From Legionella tucsonensis (GTDB lineage: Bacteria > Pseudomonadota > Gammaproteobacteria > Legionellales > Legionellaceae), in contig NZ_LNZA01000001.1 of assembly GCF_001468035.1 (NCBI RefSeq), positions 1,836,221-1,900,220 on the forward strand: a stretch of DNA of 64,000 nt, given 5' to 3'. Numbering within the stretch: the first letter of the stretch is position 1; each line of letters begins with the position of its first letter. A program made the position numbers and the translations under genes. This document shows, one piece after another, positions 52,964-61,847 of this stretch. The notes under the pieces were generated by a model. It was not told the origin of the DNA. It searched no databases and saw only the letters and a program-made list of their open reading frames with translations.

Positions 52964-53930
52964 TATCTTATATGCCAAAGAAAGTACTAGCCCACCTAGT
53001 CCAGTGAATACGTTCACCATTGCTGCCCGGGTGTTGCAAAAGATTTTTCACAACAGCCACTATAAAGTTATTGGATCTTGCACCTGGTCAGTGGGTTATT
53101 TACCACCCAAATTAGTAGTTACACCTGCTGTGGAGCAATTCTTACCTGATTTGGTGATTACAGTCAGTAATAAGCCGGAAGAAAATCCCTGGATAGAAGC
53201 CAGAGCACTTTATGAAAATTCAGCCAGCAGAGCCTTGTATCAAAAAGCTTATAAAGCCGCAACTGGATTTGAACTTGGGTTTGGCAATGACACTGGCCAA
53301 ACTACAGATCTACATATCAATGATGAACGAACTCGCATTGTTGATGTCATAGGTAGCCCTGCCGGATTTTACCGCTTACCTTATCTTTCCCATAAAGCTG
53401 AAACAGGATTTGGCATACCTTATTATCTTGCAGAAGCGGATGCTGTGATGGACCGGACAGAAGCAGCAGAAATTTTGTATATGGCTACTCATCCTCATCT
53501 ACTCATCAACCATGATATAGGTACGGCCACACAACATTGGGGTTCGGAAATTCCAAGACTGATGCGTGTTACCCAGCCGTATAACTTTAGGGCCTCTGTA
53601 GTTGCAGCCATGCATGCCGCAGATGTTGTCACCAACAAAAATTCTTTACATGTAACTAAATCAACTCGCAATTCGTGTGGCAAGAACTGTGCTGTCGCTA
53701 ATGTCATCTATGACCCTAAAAACACTAAAGTAATTTGGCAGGAAGTATATCCACTAAACCGCACCATCCATCCTGGTGATGCCAATGATTTCGGCACAAA
53801 AGATGAAAAAGCAGGTAATGGAAATTATGTCTTTGTCCTGTGGCGAAAATATCGAGGCTGCATCCAAAACAAGGGCAAGCTGGTGAATCTATTAACATTC
53901 CCCAAAGTGGGAAAAACTAAAAAACGATAA
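52875..53930 (+). CDS. ICE protein, TIGR03756 (TraU-like)
   Basis: 351 residues if begun at ATG 52875, which has GGAG six bases upstream and gives a signal peptide through LYA; a shorter start at ATG 52956 would have no signal. Body with HLLINHDIGTATQHWGSEIPRLMRVTQPYNF and CGKNCAVANVIYDPKNTKVIW fits the TIGR03756/TraU family, needed for DNA transfer rather than pilus formation. Overlaps the VirB4 gene. Confidence 0.78.
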   Translation: MMYLLLLKSWLKNWNNPKCLLIIGLIFMTNILYAKESTSPPSPVNTFTIAARVLQKIFHNSHYKVIGSCTWSVGYLPPKLVVTPAVEQFLPDLVITVSNKPEENPWIEARALYENSASRALYQKAYKAATGFELGFGNDTGQTTDLHINDERTRIVDVIGSPAGFYRLPYLSHKAETGFGIPYYLAEADAVMDRTEAAEILYMATHPHLLINHDIGTATQHWGSEIPRLMRVTQPYNFRASVVAAMHAADVVTNKNSLHVTKSTRNSCGKNCAVANVIYDPKNTKVIWQEVYPLNRTIHPGDANDFGTKDEKAGNGNYVFVLWRKYRGCIQNKGKLVNLLTFPKVGKTKKR

Positions 53931-53939
53931 GGCTATTTT

Positions 53940-55298
53940 ATGAAACGATTTTTGATTTTAACGTTCCTTATTCCCTCTTTTGCATGTGCTGATGGTTTTA
54001 TGCCCAGCCAATCCGATTATTACTATGAACTTGGAGGTACATCCAATTTGTTTATACCTCCAGTGAATAAAGATCAAACCATTCGGATTGGCGCTGATGT
54101 TGATGGTCGCTTGGGATTTTCTTGTAGCGGTTTTAATCCAGTGGTTTCTATTACCAATACCTTCCAGGATCTGAAAAAATCAGCCATTAACATTCCTGGA
54201 GGTGTCATTGATAATCTTAAAGGATCAATAGCAGGATATCCGCTTTACAAACTGCAACAGTCCATGCCAGCACTTTATAATGTAATACAAAATGCTGCGT
54301 CCAGTGCCCAAAATGAGTTCAACATCAGAGTCAAAGATTGTCAGGAAGTAAAGCAATCTTTGGAACAAAATCAATCACCAATGGAAGGTATTTTGTCCGT
54401 ATCGGACAGTCAGGGCTGGTTAGAAGCTGCCAAACGCGCAAAGAAAGAAAATGTCGATGTCACCGAAACAGCTAAAAGTATTGCCCAAAAGCGTGATGAC
54501 TATGGTCTTCCCTGGATTGGCCATGAAAAAGGAAATGCTGGGGGCAAATACCAACGACCCATTAAAGTAATTAATGATGTAGTGATTGCTGGTTATAACA
54601 TTCTCCTAGAAAGAAAACCGCTGGATTCTCTTGATAAACCGGATATCAGAACACCAATGACCCAAAGTTGGCCTACTCCTACAGATGCTGCCAATTGGGC
54701 TGTAAAAGTTTTGGGAGATATCCAAGTCAGTACCAGTGAAAGCAAACTAAACCATGATGCTAAAGCGGGTATTGGCTTGTCTTCCTTGTTGCAAAGTTGT
54801 GCCAATGCCAATACCTGCAGTCAGAATATTGCCAAAGCATTATGGAAACTCGTAAATGGTAGCTGGACTCTTACCGAAGACAATCTACGTAAGGTTAGTG
54901 CATCCAATCTTCTGATTACCGATGAAATCATAATCACTATTCAACATCTACCTAGAGAGGAACAATTACTGACTGTATCCAAATTAGCCGAAGAAATCGC
55001 CGTACAAAATATGCTGGATAATGCTTTGATGATGCGGCGGATTTTACAAGCTGGATTACAAGTTCAAGAAGTCCAAAACTTAAAACCTGCTATGAAAATG
55101 GTGCTGTTTGCTTTGAAAAAACTGGACGATGACATTCATTCCCTATCTTTTGAAAATGATGTTCGTAAAAAAATGATGACTGAAACACTGGGAACAATTA
55201 TGGAGATTCGTCATCAGGATCAAAACAAAAACATCCCTGGTAAAGATCATGAACAACCGGCAGTGAAAAATGGTGCCATTTATGTTCAAGAAAAATAA
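53940..55298 (+). CDS. ICE protein, TIGR03755 type
   Basis: 452 residues, signal peptide residues 1-17. GFSCSGFNPVVSITNTFQDLKKS and DYYYELGG near the start are characteristic, with a helical remainder (NVTETAKS region, ENDVRKKMMTET). Family of secreted structural ICE proteins always next to TraU and TraG. Starts nine bases after the previous stop. Confidence 0.82.
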   Translation: MKRFLILTFLIPSFACADGFMPSQSDYYYELGGTSNLFIPPVNKDQTIRIGADVDGRLGFSCSGFNPVVSITNTFQDLKKSAINIPGGVIDNLKGSIAGYPLYKLQQSMPALYNVIQNAASSAQNEFNIRVKDCQEVKQSLEQNQSPMEGILSVSDSQGWLEAAKRAKKENVDVTETAKSIAQKRDDYGLPWIGHEKGNAGGKYQRPIKVINDVVIAGYNILLERKPLDSLDKPDIRTPMTQSWPTPTDAANWAVKVLGDIQVSTSESKLNHDAKAGIGLSSLLQSCANANTCSQNIAKALWKLVNGSWTLTEDNLRKVSASNLLITDEIIITIQHLPREEQLLTVSKLAEEIAVQNMLDNALMMRRILQAGLQVQEVQNLKPAMKMVLFALKKLDDDIHSLSFENDVRKKMMTETLGTIMEIRHQDQNKNIPGKDHEQPAVKNGAIYVQEK

Positions 55299-55310
55299 AG
55301 GAGCCTCATT

Positions 55311-56864
55311 ATGATTGTCTTTAATCCTTTATCGCTCTATACCACCTATCTTGGTTGGCAACAATATGAAGTACTCTTTAATGCCTTGTGGCAAACAGGG
55401 CTTTTGTATCTAGGTTTTTTAGCGATTGGATATCGTTTCTTAAAAAATGTACTCAATCCTGCTGGAGCATTTTTTGCAGTAGAGCATGCTTTAAATAACT
55501 TTCTCTATGAATTGACGATTACTTTTCTGATTTGCGGTCTGTTTGTCTATCCTTGTGTACCCCTGGAAACCAGAGCACTTCAATTTAAACCTCTATGTGG
55601 CATGAAAAGTCCTACAACTGCTGTGATTGGGGACAGTGGTACTACCTATGATGAAGCCTTTGCCGATCTTTTAACTAATCAAGTAAAAATTCCTATTGGT
55701 TTTGCCATCATCCAAAACTTCATGTCCAGTTTCACTTACAGTTTAATGAAAGTGACTGGCTGCACAGACAGTTTGCAATCCATTCAAGGTGATTTGGTAT
55801 CTACCTATTTGCCTCAAGATATACGAAAACAAGCTTTGGAATTTCACCGGCAATGTTTTATTGAGGCCAAGACCCAATTTAATAGTGAGAAACATGAAGC
55901 AAGCGAACTGGACCCCATGCTAAAACGCTATGGTGGTGAAGACGATTTGAATTGGATGGGTTCAAAGATTCTGCAAAAAATGTATTACAGCAAACTCCAT
56001 GCGCGTAAACCAGTTCCAGGATTTACCTTTAATCAAGCACCTAATCCTAATCTGGAAAAAGCAGCCAACCGTGGTGATATACCTCTAGAACAACTACCAG
56101 AAGAAGGTTACCCATCCTGCCAACAATGGTGGAATAAAATACGGGCTGATCTAGTCGAAGTATCCAACAAAGCAAGTTTTTATAATCGGCATCTGAACTA
56201 CTACGCCATGCTTGAACGAGTACGCCAATACAAAGCCAAGCATCCAAAAGCATGGAAAGCAGATATCACTGCTGAAGAGTTCATAGCCAAAATGCTGCTC
56301 AGTGAGAGCAAAGACATGCAAATGAACTCAGTAAAAAATCTAATGGACAACAATAATGGAAAAATTGGATCAGCCATTACTCATACACTGGTTAACTCCG
56401 GTCAATGGATCAAATCATGGACCACAACACCACTCAAACGTGAATCAATCATGCAAACCTTACCGGTGATGCAGGCATTTTTCATGTTCTTTTTAATTAT
56501 CTTAACGCCGTTAGTTCTGTCACTAAGTTGTTATAGTCCAAGAGCATTAGGCAGTTTGTGTGCTTTATTTGTGATGGCGATTTTTCTGCAATACCTCTGG
56601 CATCTGGTGGGCTTTATTGAGCGTTCGGTCCTAGATCCATTGGGTGAAAATGATGCAGTTGCCACAATGAAAAATATGGCAGTGATGTTTTATTTTGTCG
56701 CACCTGTATTGTTGCTTAAACTTTCCAGTCACTTTGGTGGAGAGGCAGGAACAGGATTAATGGATTTAATTCGCAGCTCTGAACAACATAGTGACAGCAT
56801 GACACAATCAGGAATGCACGTTGCTAAAACAGGATTAAAAATCGCCTCAAAAGGAGCATTATAA
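55311..56864 (+). CDS. traG: TraG N-terminal-type mating-pair protein
   Basis: 517 residues. Membrane helices near residues 25-45, 60-85, 370-395, 400-425 and 460-480, the topology of the TraG_N (PF07916) domain. Function: mating-pair stabilisation or entry exclusion. GGAG precedes the ATG. It ends at ATAATG, where a plus-strand frame begins that is judged a shadow. Confidence 0.82.
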   Translation: MIVFNPLSLYTTYLGWQQYEVLFNALWQTGLLYLGFLAIGYRFLKNVLNPAGAFFAVEHALNNFLYELTITFLICGLFVYPCVPLETRALQFKPLCGMKSPTTAVIGDSGTTYDEAFADLLTNQVKIPIGFAIIQNFMSSFTYSLMKVTGCTDSLQSIQGDLVSTYLPQDIRKQALEFHRQCFIEAKTQFNSEKHEASELDPMLKRYGGEDDLNWMGSKILQKMYYSKLHARKPVPGFTFNQAPNPNLEKAANRGDIPLEQLPEEGYPSCQQWWNKIRADLVEVSNKASFYNRHLNYYAMLERVRQYKAKHPKAWKADITAEEFIAKMLLSESKDMQMNSVKNLMDNNNGKIGSAITHTLVNSGQWIKSWTTTPLKRESIMQTLPVMQAFFMFFLIILTPLVLSLSCYSPRALGSLCALFVMAIFLQYLWHLVGFIERSVLDPLGENDAVATMKNMAVMFYFVAPVLLLKLSSHFGGEAGTGLMDLIRSSEQHSDSMTQSGMHVAKTGLKIASKGAL

Positions 56865-56869
56865 TGCTT

Positions 56870-57043
56870 TTAAATCAAATCTTTGCGTTCAAAGATTTCA
56901 TTGCATTCACGCATACTAATCAAACCGGCTTCATATTTTTCCTGAGCATCAGAAATACTCATATAGCGTTTATGGGGTTTATCTTCCGCAACACCAACAA
57001 TGGCATCAAGCACTACAACCAAAAATCGAAATACCTTTCTCAT
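56870..57043 (-). CDS. 57-residue protein opposite to the transfer operon
   Basis: A small minus-strand gene in the gap between traG and the next gene. Start ATG at 57043 with GGGAAGG 8-12 bases upstream; the product starts with a hydrophobic helix (MRKVFRFLVVVLDAIVGVA) and continues DKPHKRYMSISDAQEKYEAGLISMRECNEIFE, good amphipathic helices. The plus-strand frame here (56864-57061) has poor composition. Orientation opposite to the whole operon is unusual and suggests independent regulation. Confidence 0.65.
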   Translation of the reverse strand: MRKVFRFLVVVLDAIVGVAEDKPHKRYMSISDAQEKYEAGLISMRECNEIFERKDLI

Positions 57044-57057
57044 TTGGAGCCTTCCCT

Positions 57058-57381
57058 ATGATAAAAAACTACATTCGTTCAACCATTATAGTCATACTTC
57101 AAATTCTTTTACCAATCACGGCCTTACTCATCCTGGCACCATTGTTCATCAATACCAAGGTAATCAACCATTTGCAACAACCAGTATTTCACCCATGGTT
57201 TATTGTTTTACATGCACTCTTTTACTTAAGTCTCATCCTGCTATGGCCCAATCTAGTCCAACGCATACATAAACAAAATCCTATAAATACTGAACAATTT
57301 AAAATGGCACTTAAAATACGATGGTATTTATTGACACTCTTTCTGTTTATTGATGCGCTTATGTTATGGAAATCACTATGA
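57058..57381 (+). CDS. Small membrane protein upstream of traD
   Basis: 107 residues with three membrane helices (about 10-28, 46-64, 88-104). GGAG precedes ATG 57058. Its stop overlaps the traD start (ATGA). Likely ancillary membrane component. Confidence 0.7.
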   Translation: MIKNYIRSTIIVILQILLPITALLILAPLFINTKVINHLQQPVFHPWFIVLHALFYLSLILLWPNLVQRIHKQNPINTEQFKMALKIRWYLLTLFLFIDALMLWKSL

Positions 57382-59315
57382 CCGACTACCCAATTAATAA
57401 TTTACTACGAGAACCTACAGAAGCATGGTCTGCGATTACTTGTTTTTCATTGGCATTTCTGGCTTACAGCCAACCTCATTTATTCTTACTTACTCAAAGC
57501 ATGAGTATCTATGCATTTATTACTCTAGCCATTCCAGGTCTTTATAGGGCATCGCAAGCAATAAGAGTAAAACGCTACCATCACCGATTATTGGCAATGC
57601 CGACTTATGCCCTTTCCACCTCAGAAATTCCTTTATCCAAAAACTGGTTATTCCTTGGTAAAGGATTTCGTTGGCGACCAAGTCATACTCAAAAGCTTCA
57701 TCAAATCAAACAGGTCAAAAATGAAAAGTTCATGCAGAGAGGTAATTGCTATCAAGCGGTAAGACGTTTTTGCCAAAGTCATGAGCATATCAAATTAGCT
57801 AAATGGTTAAACGGCCGTTCAAAGCTCAATCCATTCAGGCCTTATCCACCAGTTGGTGGAAGTCCATTCTTACATGGTGTCGGTGAAGAAGATAAACATA
57901 TCTACATTCCTCAAGATATTCGCGTCGGTCATACTTTTGTTGTTGGTACCACTAGAGTAGGCAAAACAAGATTGGCCAGTATTCTCATTAATCAGGATAT
58001 TAGAAATGGAGATGCGGTCATCGTTGTAGATCCCAAAGGTGACCAAGACTTAGTGCGAGACATGCTTGCAGCGTGTGAAGTATCAGGAAGAGTGAATGAT
58101 TTCAAAATCGTCCATTTAGGATTTCCGAATCAATCAGCACGATATAACCCACTCAAAAACTACGATCAAATAAGCGAAGTTGCAACACGCATCACTGATG
58201 CGATTTCTGCTGAAGGTGAAGGCAAACAATTTGCTGCTTTTGCATGGAAGTACGTAAATATTGTGGCCATTTGTTTGGAAGAAATGAAACAACCCATTAC
58301 GTACCAATCAATTGCTTTCTATATTAGTAGACTCGATCAGCTACTTATGACCTATGCAGATACCATCCTTCCAAATCACTATGCCAATTATCATCAAAAC
58401 ATCGAAGAAATCATCGAGGAACACGACAGTAAAATTGGTAAGAACAATAAAACCAAATCTCCTATGGAACGCCATCAGGCTGTTACTCAATATGTGAAAG
58501 AACACATCAACAAAACCATTAAAAATAACAATGCGGAAGCACTACACGACCAAATCCTAATCGATCTCTACGATGCAGCCATTATGGATAAACACTATTA
58601 CGACAAAATCACTGCTAGCGTGGGTCCGGTATTATCAGAAATTAACAAAAGTAATGCTTCTAAAATTCTGTCGTCAAAGACACAAACAGGTGATATTGAA
58701 CTGATGGATGTGATTAAAAATAAGAAAGTGCTCTATGTTGGCCTGGACAGTCTAACCAATCCAAATATCGCTCAAGCAGTAGGTAAAGCTTTCTTATCAG
58801 ATCTTGTATCCACAGCAGGTAAAATCTACAAGGAACCTAATGCTCATTATACCTTAAATCTCCATTGCGATGAGCTTTCTGAAATTATCCAAGATTCTTT
58901 CGTGAAGATTCTCAATAAAGCTGGTGGAGCTGGTTTTCAAGTTACAGCTTATGCCCAGACCATTCAGGATATGGAAGTGGCTCTTGGATCAAGAGCTAAA
59001 GCAGAAGTATCTGAAGGCAATTTTAATACACTTATTATGTTACGGGTTAAAAATGAAGAAACAGCTAATCTGTTGGTTAAAGTACTTCCTCAAGTAGGAG
59101 TAGTTGGGCATACCCAAGTTTCTATGGTTAATGATACACCACATGGTGATGACGGGGTCTATTTTAATACGACTAATGAAGATCGTGTTCAGACTTCTTC
59201 TATACCTATGATTGGAGTGGATGATATTGTTTCTTTGCCTAAAGGACAATGTTTTATTCTAGTGAGTGGTGGAGATGTTTACAAAATACGTATTCCCCTC
59301 TCTTCAAGATTATAA
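57378..59315 (+). CDS. traD: TraD coupling protein, SXT/TOL subfamily
   Basis: 645 residues from ATG 57378, four bases of overlap with the previous stop. Two membrane helices in the first 65 residues; Walker A FVVGTTRVGKTRLASILI near residue 195; Walker B region LNLHCDELSEII and the later AQTIQDMEVALGS typical of VirD4/TraD. It is a hexameric ATPase that hands the DNA-relaxase complex to the channel. The last gene of the rightward operon. Confidence 0.92.
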   Translation: MTDYPINNLLREPTEAWSAITCFSLAFLAYSQPHLFLLTQSMSIYAFITLAIPGLYRASQAIRVKRYHHRLLAMPTYALSTSEIPLSKNWLFLGKGFRWRPSHTQKLHQIKQVKNEKFMQRGNCYQAVRRFCQSHEHIKLAKWLNGRSKLNPFRPYPPVGGSPFLHGVGEEDKHIYIPQDIRVGHTFVVGTTRVGKTRLASILINQDIRNGDAVIVVDPKGDQDLVRDMLAACEVSGRVNDFKIVHLGFPNQSARYNPLKNYDQISEVATRITDAISAEGEGKQFAAFAWKYVNIVAICLEEMKQPITYQSIAFYISRLDQLLMTYADTILPNHYANYHQNIEEIIEEHDSKIGKNNKTKSPMERHQAVTQYVKEHINKTIKNNNAEALHDQILIDLYDAAIMDKHYYDKITASVGPVLSEINKSNASKILSSKTQTGDIELMDVIKNKKVLYVGLDSLTNPNIAQAVGKAFLSDLVSTAGKIYKEPNAHYTLNLHCDELSEIIQDSFVKILNKAGGAGFQVTAYAQTIQDMEVALGSRAKAEVSEGNFNTLIMLRVKNEETANLLVKVLPQVGVVGHTQVSMVNDTPHGDDGVYFNTTNEDRVQTSSIPMIGVDDIVSLPKGQCFILVSGGDVYKIRIPLSSRL

Positions 59316-59414
59316 ATTTCAGTTTAGACAATAAATTGAATTAGTTAACTTCTACCAACTATTAGAACGCTACTCAAACCATCTAATTTAAGAATAAGAT
59401 ACGTTCACTTTTTT

Positions 59415-60344
59415 TCATGAAAAAGCTATTTGTTTAAAGATTTCATCATAATATTCTTTATGGTCTGGGTGAAAATGATCACTTATTTGATTGTCATGTC
59501 TTATTCTTACATTAAAGTATACGAAGGTTGACTCCCCTCCTGAATCTATGTAAAGACCTGAACCGCTATCAAGACCTTTCTCAATTGATTCAGAACTCAT
59601 CCATATTCCTGTTTTTGGACAAATTAAATCTAAGTCTACACTATAAGTATCAGCTTTATTGTTATAACTAATTAATCTAGGTCTAAGGTAAATTTTTTCT
59701 TCATATTCAAAGGGATCCAATGGATCTCCTCTAACTACAGTATCATCTCCTAACCATTTCTCAATTTTCTTAATAATCTCTTCAATATCTTTCAAATCAG
59801 GATAATTATAATTAGTACGCGACTGAATATAAAAAAAATATCCTTTATAATTAGCACCCCATAGAGATGGCTTAAATGTACCATAAATCTTCCATTCTAC
59901 ATTTATCTTATCTTCAGGTAAAAACAACTTTACCAAATACAAAGTTTCGGGTGTTGTTAATCTATTTATCAATTCAATTGAATCCCAGTAACGTGTAACA
60001 AATTCTTTACTATTCAACTCTTCTAAACGCCTAACTAATGCAGCTGTCGGATGAGTTGAACAAATTAACAAAAAACCATTAGCTTCAACTGCAGTACATG
60101 CATCCTTTATATTTAAAATATCATTAATTCCAACTGCTTTCCCTGATTTTGTATTATGTTTACAATTTACTAACCACTTTCGTTTAAAGGGGGCTAAAAT
60201 ACCTTCAACCTTCTCTATCGCAATCAAATCCCTGCCAGAATCTTGCCCTTCTCCTGTCCAATGAACTTCGAACCCCATACATATTAATAGTTCCCGACAT
60301 AATTGCTCAAAAATGGTTCCATTTTTGATATTATTAAATTCCAT
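59415..60344 (-). CDS. Mrr-like restriction endonuclease-fold protein
   Basis: 309 residues. FEQLCRELLICMGFEVHWTG, DSGRDLIAIE and WLVNCKHN follow the Mrr_cat pattern (Glu, GRDL, x-C-K) of PD-(D/E)xK nucleases. The C-terminal 170 residues form another domain rich in aromatics and Asp (KIEKWLGDDTVVRGD), of unknown function. Possibly a modification-dependent nuclease or part of a defence system; it converges with traD. Confidence 0.75.
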   Translation of the reverse strand: MEFNNIKNGTIFEQLCRELLICMGFEVHWTGEGQDSGRDLIAIEKVEGILAPFKRKWLVNCKHNTKSGKAVGINDILNIKDACTAVEANGFLLICSTHPTAALVRRLEELNSKEFVTRYWDSIELINRLTTPETLYLVKLFLPEDKINVEWKIYGTFKPSLWGANYKGYFFYIQSRTNYNYPDLKDIEEIIKKIEKWLGDDTVVRGDPLDPFEYEEKIYLRPRLISYNNKADTYSVDLDLICPKTGIWMSSESIEKGLDSGSGLYIDSGGESTFVYFNVRIRHDNQISDHFHPDHKEYYDEIFKQIAFS

Positions 60345-60437
60345 TAATTATCTCCCGCTACCTGAAAATTGGTATCTAATAAGACTAATATAGACTTATT
60401 TCTTAGTTACAGGATTATTCATAAAATTAAAGATAGA

Positions 60438-60466
60438 TTGAGTATCCCTGAAAATTTTTGTATTAA
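60438..60466 (+). promoter_or_regulatory. Possible promoter for the structured RNA region
   Basis: TTGAGT (60438-60443), 17 bases, TATTAA (60461-60466). RNA would start near 60474, at the first hairpin. Weak -10. Confidence 0.35.
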
Positions 60467-60475
60467 GTGTCTATC

Positions 60476-60505
60476 TGCGTCACTGCTAAATCCAGCAGTG
60501 ACGCA
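60476..60505. repeat. Perfect 12-bp hairpin
   Basis: TGCGTCACTGCT (60476-60487), loop 6, complement at 60494-60505. GC-rich stem in AT-rich DNA, no T-run on either side so not a rho-independent terminator. May be a recombinase, relaxase or RNA element site. Confidence 0.65.
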
Positions 60506-60551
60506 GAAAAATCACCTTGATTTTACCCAGTAAAATCAACACATTTTGCCA

Positions 60552-60586
60552 TTTTGTCCGATCCCGCCAATCGGGATTGGACAAAA
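60552..60586. repeat. 15-bp hairpin with one G:U-type mismatch
   Basis: TTTTGTCCGATCCCG (60552-60566) and CGGGATTGGACAAAA (60572-60586) around CCAAT. Arms differ by one base from perfect complementarity and would pair as G-U in RNA. Upstream part of the same non-coding structured stretch. Confidence 0.6.
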
Positions 60587-60638
60587 TTCTTTCCAAAATC
60601 CCTTGCGAAGCAAGAACCGTTTTGCTAATTTGGAATCA

Positions 60639-60694
60639 AGCATGACTGATGAGCTGGTGAAAATCCGGCGAAACGTCAATCGACGTCTTATGCT
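60639..60694 (+). ncRNA. Hammerhead ribozyme (type I)
   Basis: The conserved core is complete: CTGATGA at 60646-60652, GAAA at 60670-60673, and the cleavage triplet ending T86-C87 (60686-60687). Stem I AGCATGA (60639-60645) pairs with TTATGCT (60688-60694); stem II GCTGG (60653-60657) with CCGGC (60665-60669), 7-base loop; stem III CGTC (60674-60677) with GACG (60682-60685), 4-base loop AATC; A60673-U60686 pair closes. Cleavage is expected after C60687. Stem I continues beyond an internal loop with GGAAT (60632-60636) pairing with ATTCC (60705-60709) and GCTA (60624-60627) with TAGC (60711-60714), which would give the loop needed for tertiary contact. Cis cleavage inferred. Confidence 0.9.
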
Positions 60695-61040
60695 AAACCA
60701 CTTCATTCCCTAGCTTTGTGGCTGGACGTTCAGTCGGGAAAACCATCTAGGAATCTCTGTCATCCGACAGGGCAACTCCCTCGGGAGTTTAAGTCAATTT
60801 ATTTCAATTTGACCATGGACTTGTATGACAAGAGCCATTGTCTTGTCGTTTTATTAATCATCAAAACAAGGAGAAAATAAGCACACAAAAACTGTTGTAA
60901 ATCGGCGAGATCGTTTGCCTTATAACGATTGATTTGCCCCCTACTTCGAGCTTTATGGCTTTGGCCAGGTTTCATCTTTGAGTGAGCCGCTCGTTCAACA
61001 CTAAACCAAAGACAGGGCAAATAAATTTTTATCGGATGGG
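60695..61040. other. Structured non-coding leader of the recombinase pair
   Basis: It contains hairpins CTGTC-ATCC-GACAG (60757-60770) and AACTCCC-TC-GGGAGTT (60774-60789). The whole of 60400-61040 lacks a convincing gene: a 73-codon minus-strand frame at 60799-61020 looks like conserved non-coding DNA read in frame. An origin of transfer or regulatory RNA could lie here. Confidence 0.5.
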
Positions 61041-61847
61041 ATGATGAGAAAATACAGCTTAAGACAAACTGCCAATCAATATTTAAAGCTTGGAAATCAA
61101 GGTAGCCACAAAGTCAAAAAACAACGCGCCTATGTCATTCGTAAAATGATTGATGACCTCTATACCATTGGTGATGTGCCATCTTCCTGGAAAGGCATCC
61201 AATCACATCATATTCATCAGCTGGTTGCTTATTGGAAGAAAAGTAAAATGCGAACTGGCACGATTATGAATCACATGACCATAGTTAGGCATTATCTAAC
61301 CAGCATAGATTACACTATTCCCAATATAGACAATCAATCCCTGCAACTTAGCAAAACAAGGAAACGTAAAAGAAAGCTCAAAATCCAGCATGATCATTGG
61401 CAGTCGTGGGATAATTCAATATCACGTCTCCTCATGGCACTTCAAACTGAATTTGGCTTGACTTATCAAGAAGCCATTTACATAAAACCCGAAATTAACA
61501 TTCAATCGGACAGTGTTTGGATAACCAGAAACATCGCCTTTAACTCCTTAGACAGGACAATTCCTATCAGATTTGAGACACAAAAAGCCATTCTTGATGA
61601 CATCAAAAAGGTGACAGAGGGGAAATCAATTGCTGAATTTAATGATTATGAAGACACAAGACTTACCTGGCGAAAGACTTTAAAAAAACATGCCTTACCG
61701 ATTAATAAAGCATACCGCTATCTCTATGCAAAACAGATGGCTCAGTATCTTTTGCCCATATTAGGAAAGTACGATACTTATTGGGTTATTCGCAGTGAAA
61801 TGGGCATCAAATCCCGTGATTCTCTATGGAGATATCTTAATGAGTAA
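61041..61847 (+). CDS. Tyrosine-recombinase-fold protein with degenerate active site
   Basis: 268 residues. N-terminal SAM-like core-binding domain (YVIRKMIDDLYTIGDVPSSW, VAYWKKSKMRTGTIMNHM) parallels that of the next gene. In the catalytic half, where the partner reads LFGLRREESMKI and CHGLRHAYAQRR, this one reads EFGLTYQEAIYI and NKAYRYLYAKQM, so the Arg and the His-Arg pair are lost, and no terminal LGH...Y box follows. It is probably an inactive, DNA-binding partner. Overlaps the next gene by eight bases. Confidence 0.75.
   Translation: MMRKYSLRQTANQYLKLGNQGSHKVKKQRAYVIRKMIDDLYTIGDVPSSWKGIQSHHIHQLVAYWKKSKMRTGTIMNHMTIVRHYLTSIDYTIPNIDNQSLQLSKTRKRKRKLKIQHDHWQSWDNSISRLLMALQTEFGLTYQEAIYIKPEINIQSDSVWITRNIAFNSLDRTIPIRFETQKAILDDIKKVTEGKSIAEFNDYEDTRLTWRKTLKKHALPINKAYRYLYAKQMAQYLLPILGKYDTYWVIRSEMGIKSRDSLWRYLNE

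Noticed and set aside
56864-57061. Plus-strand frame starting at the traG stop (ATAATG)
   Set aside because: Opposite strand encodes a better small protein with good ribosome site; plus-strand product is Phe/Asn/His-rich noise.
60476-60505. Hairpin read as rho-independent terminator
   Set aside because: No T-run on either strand after the stem.
60799-61020. 73-codon minus-strand frame in the structured region
   Set aside because: No ribosome site, and it lies in the leader of the recombinase pair; better explained as conserved non-coding DNA.
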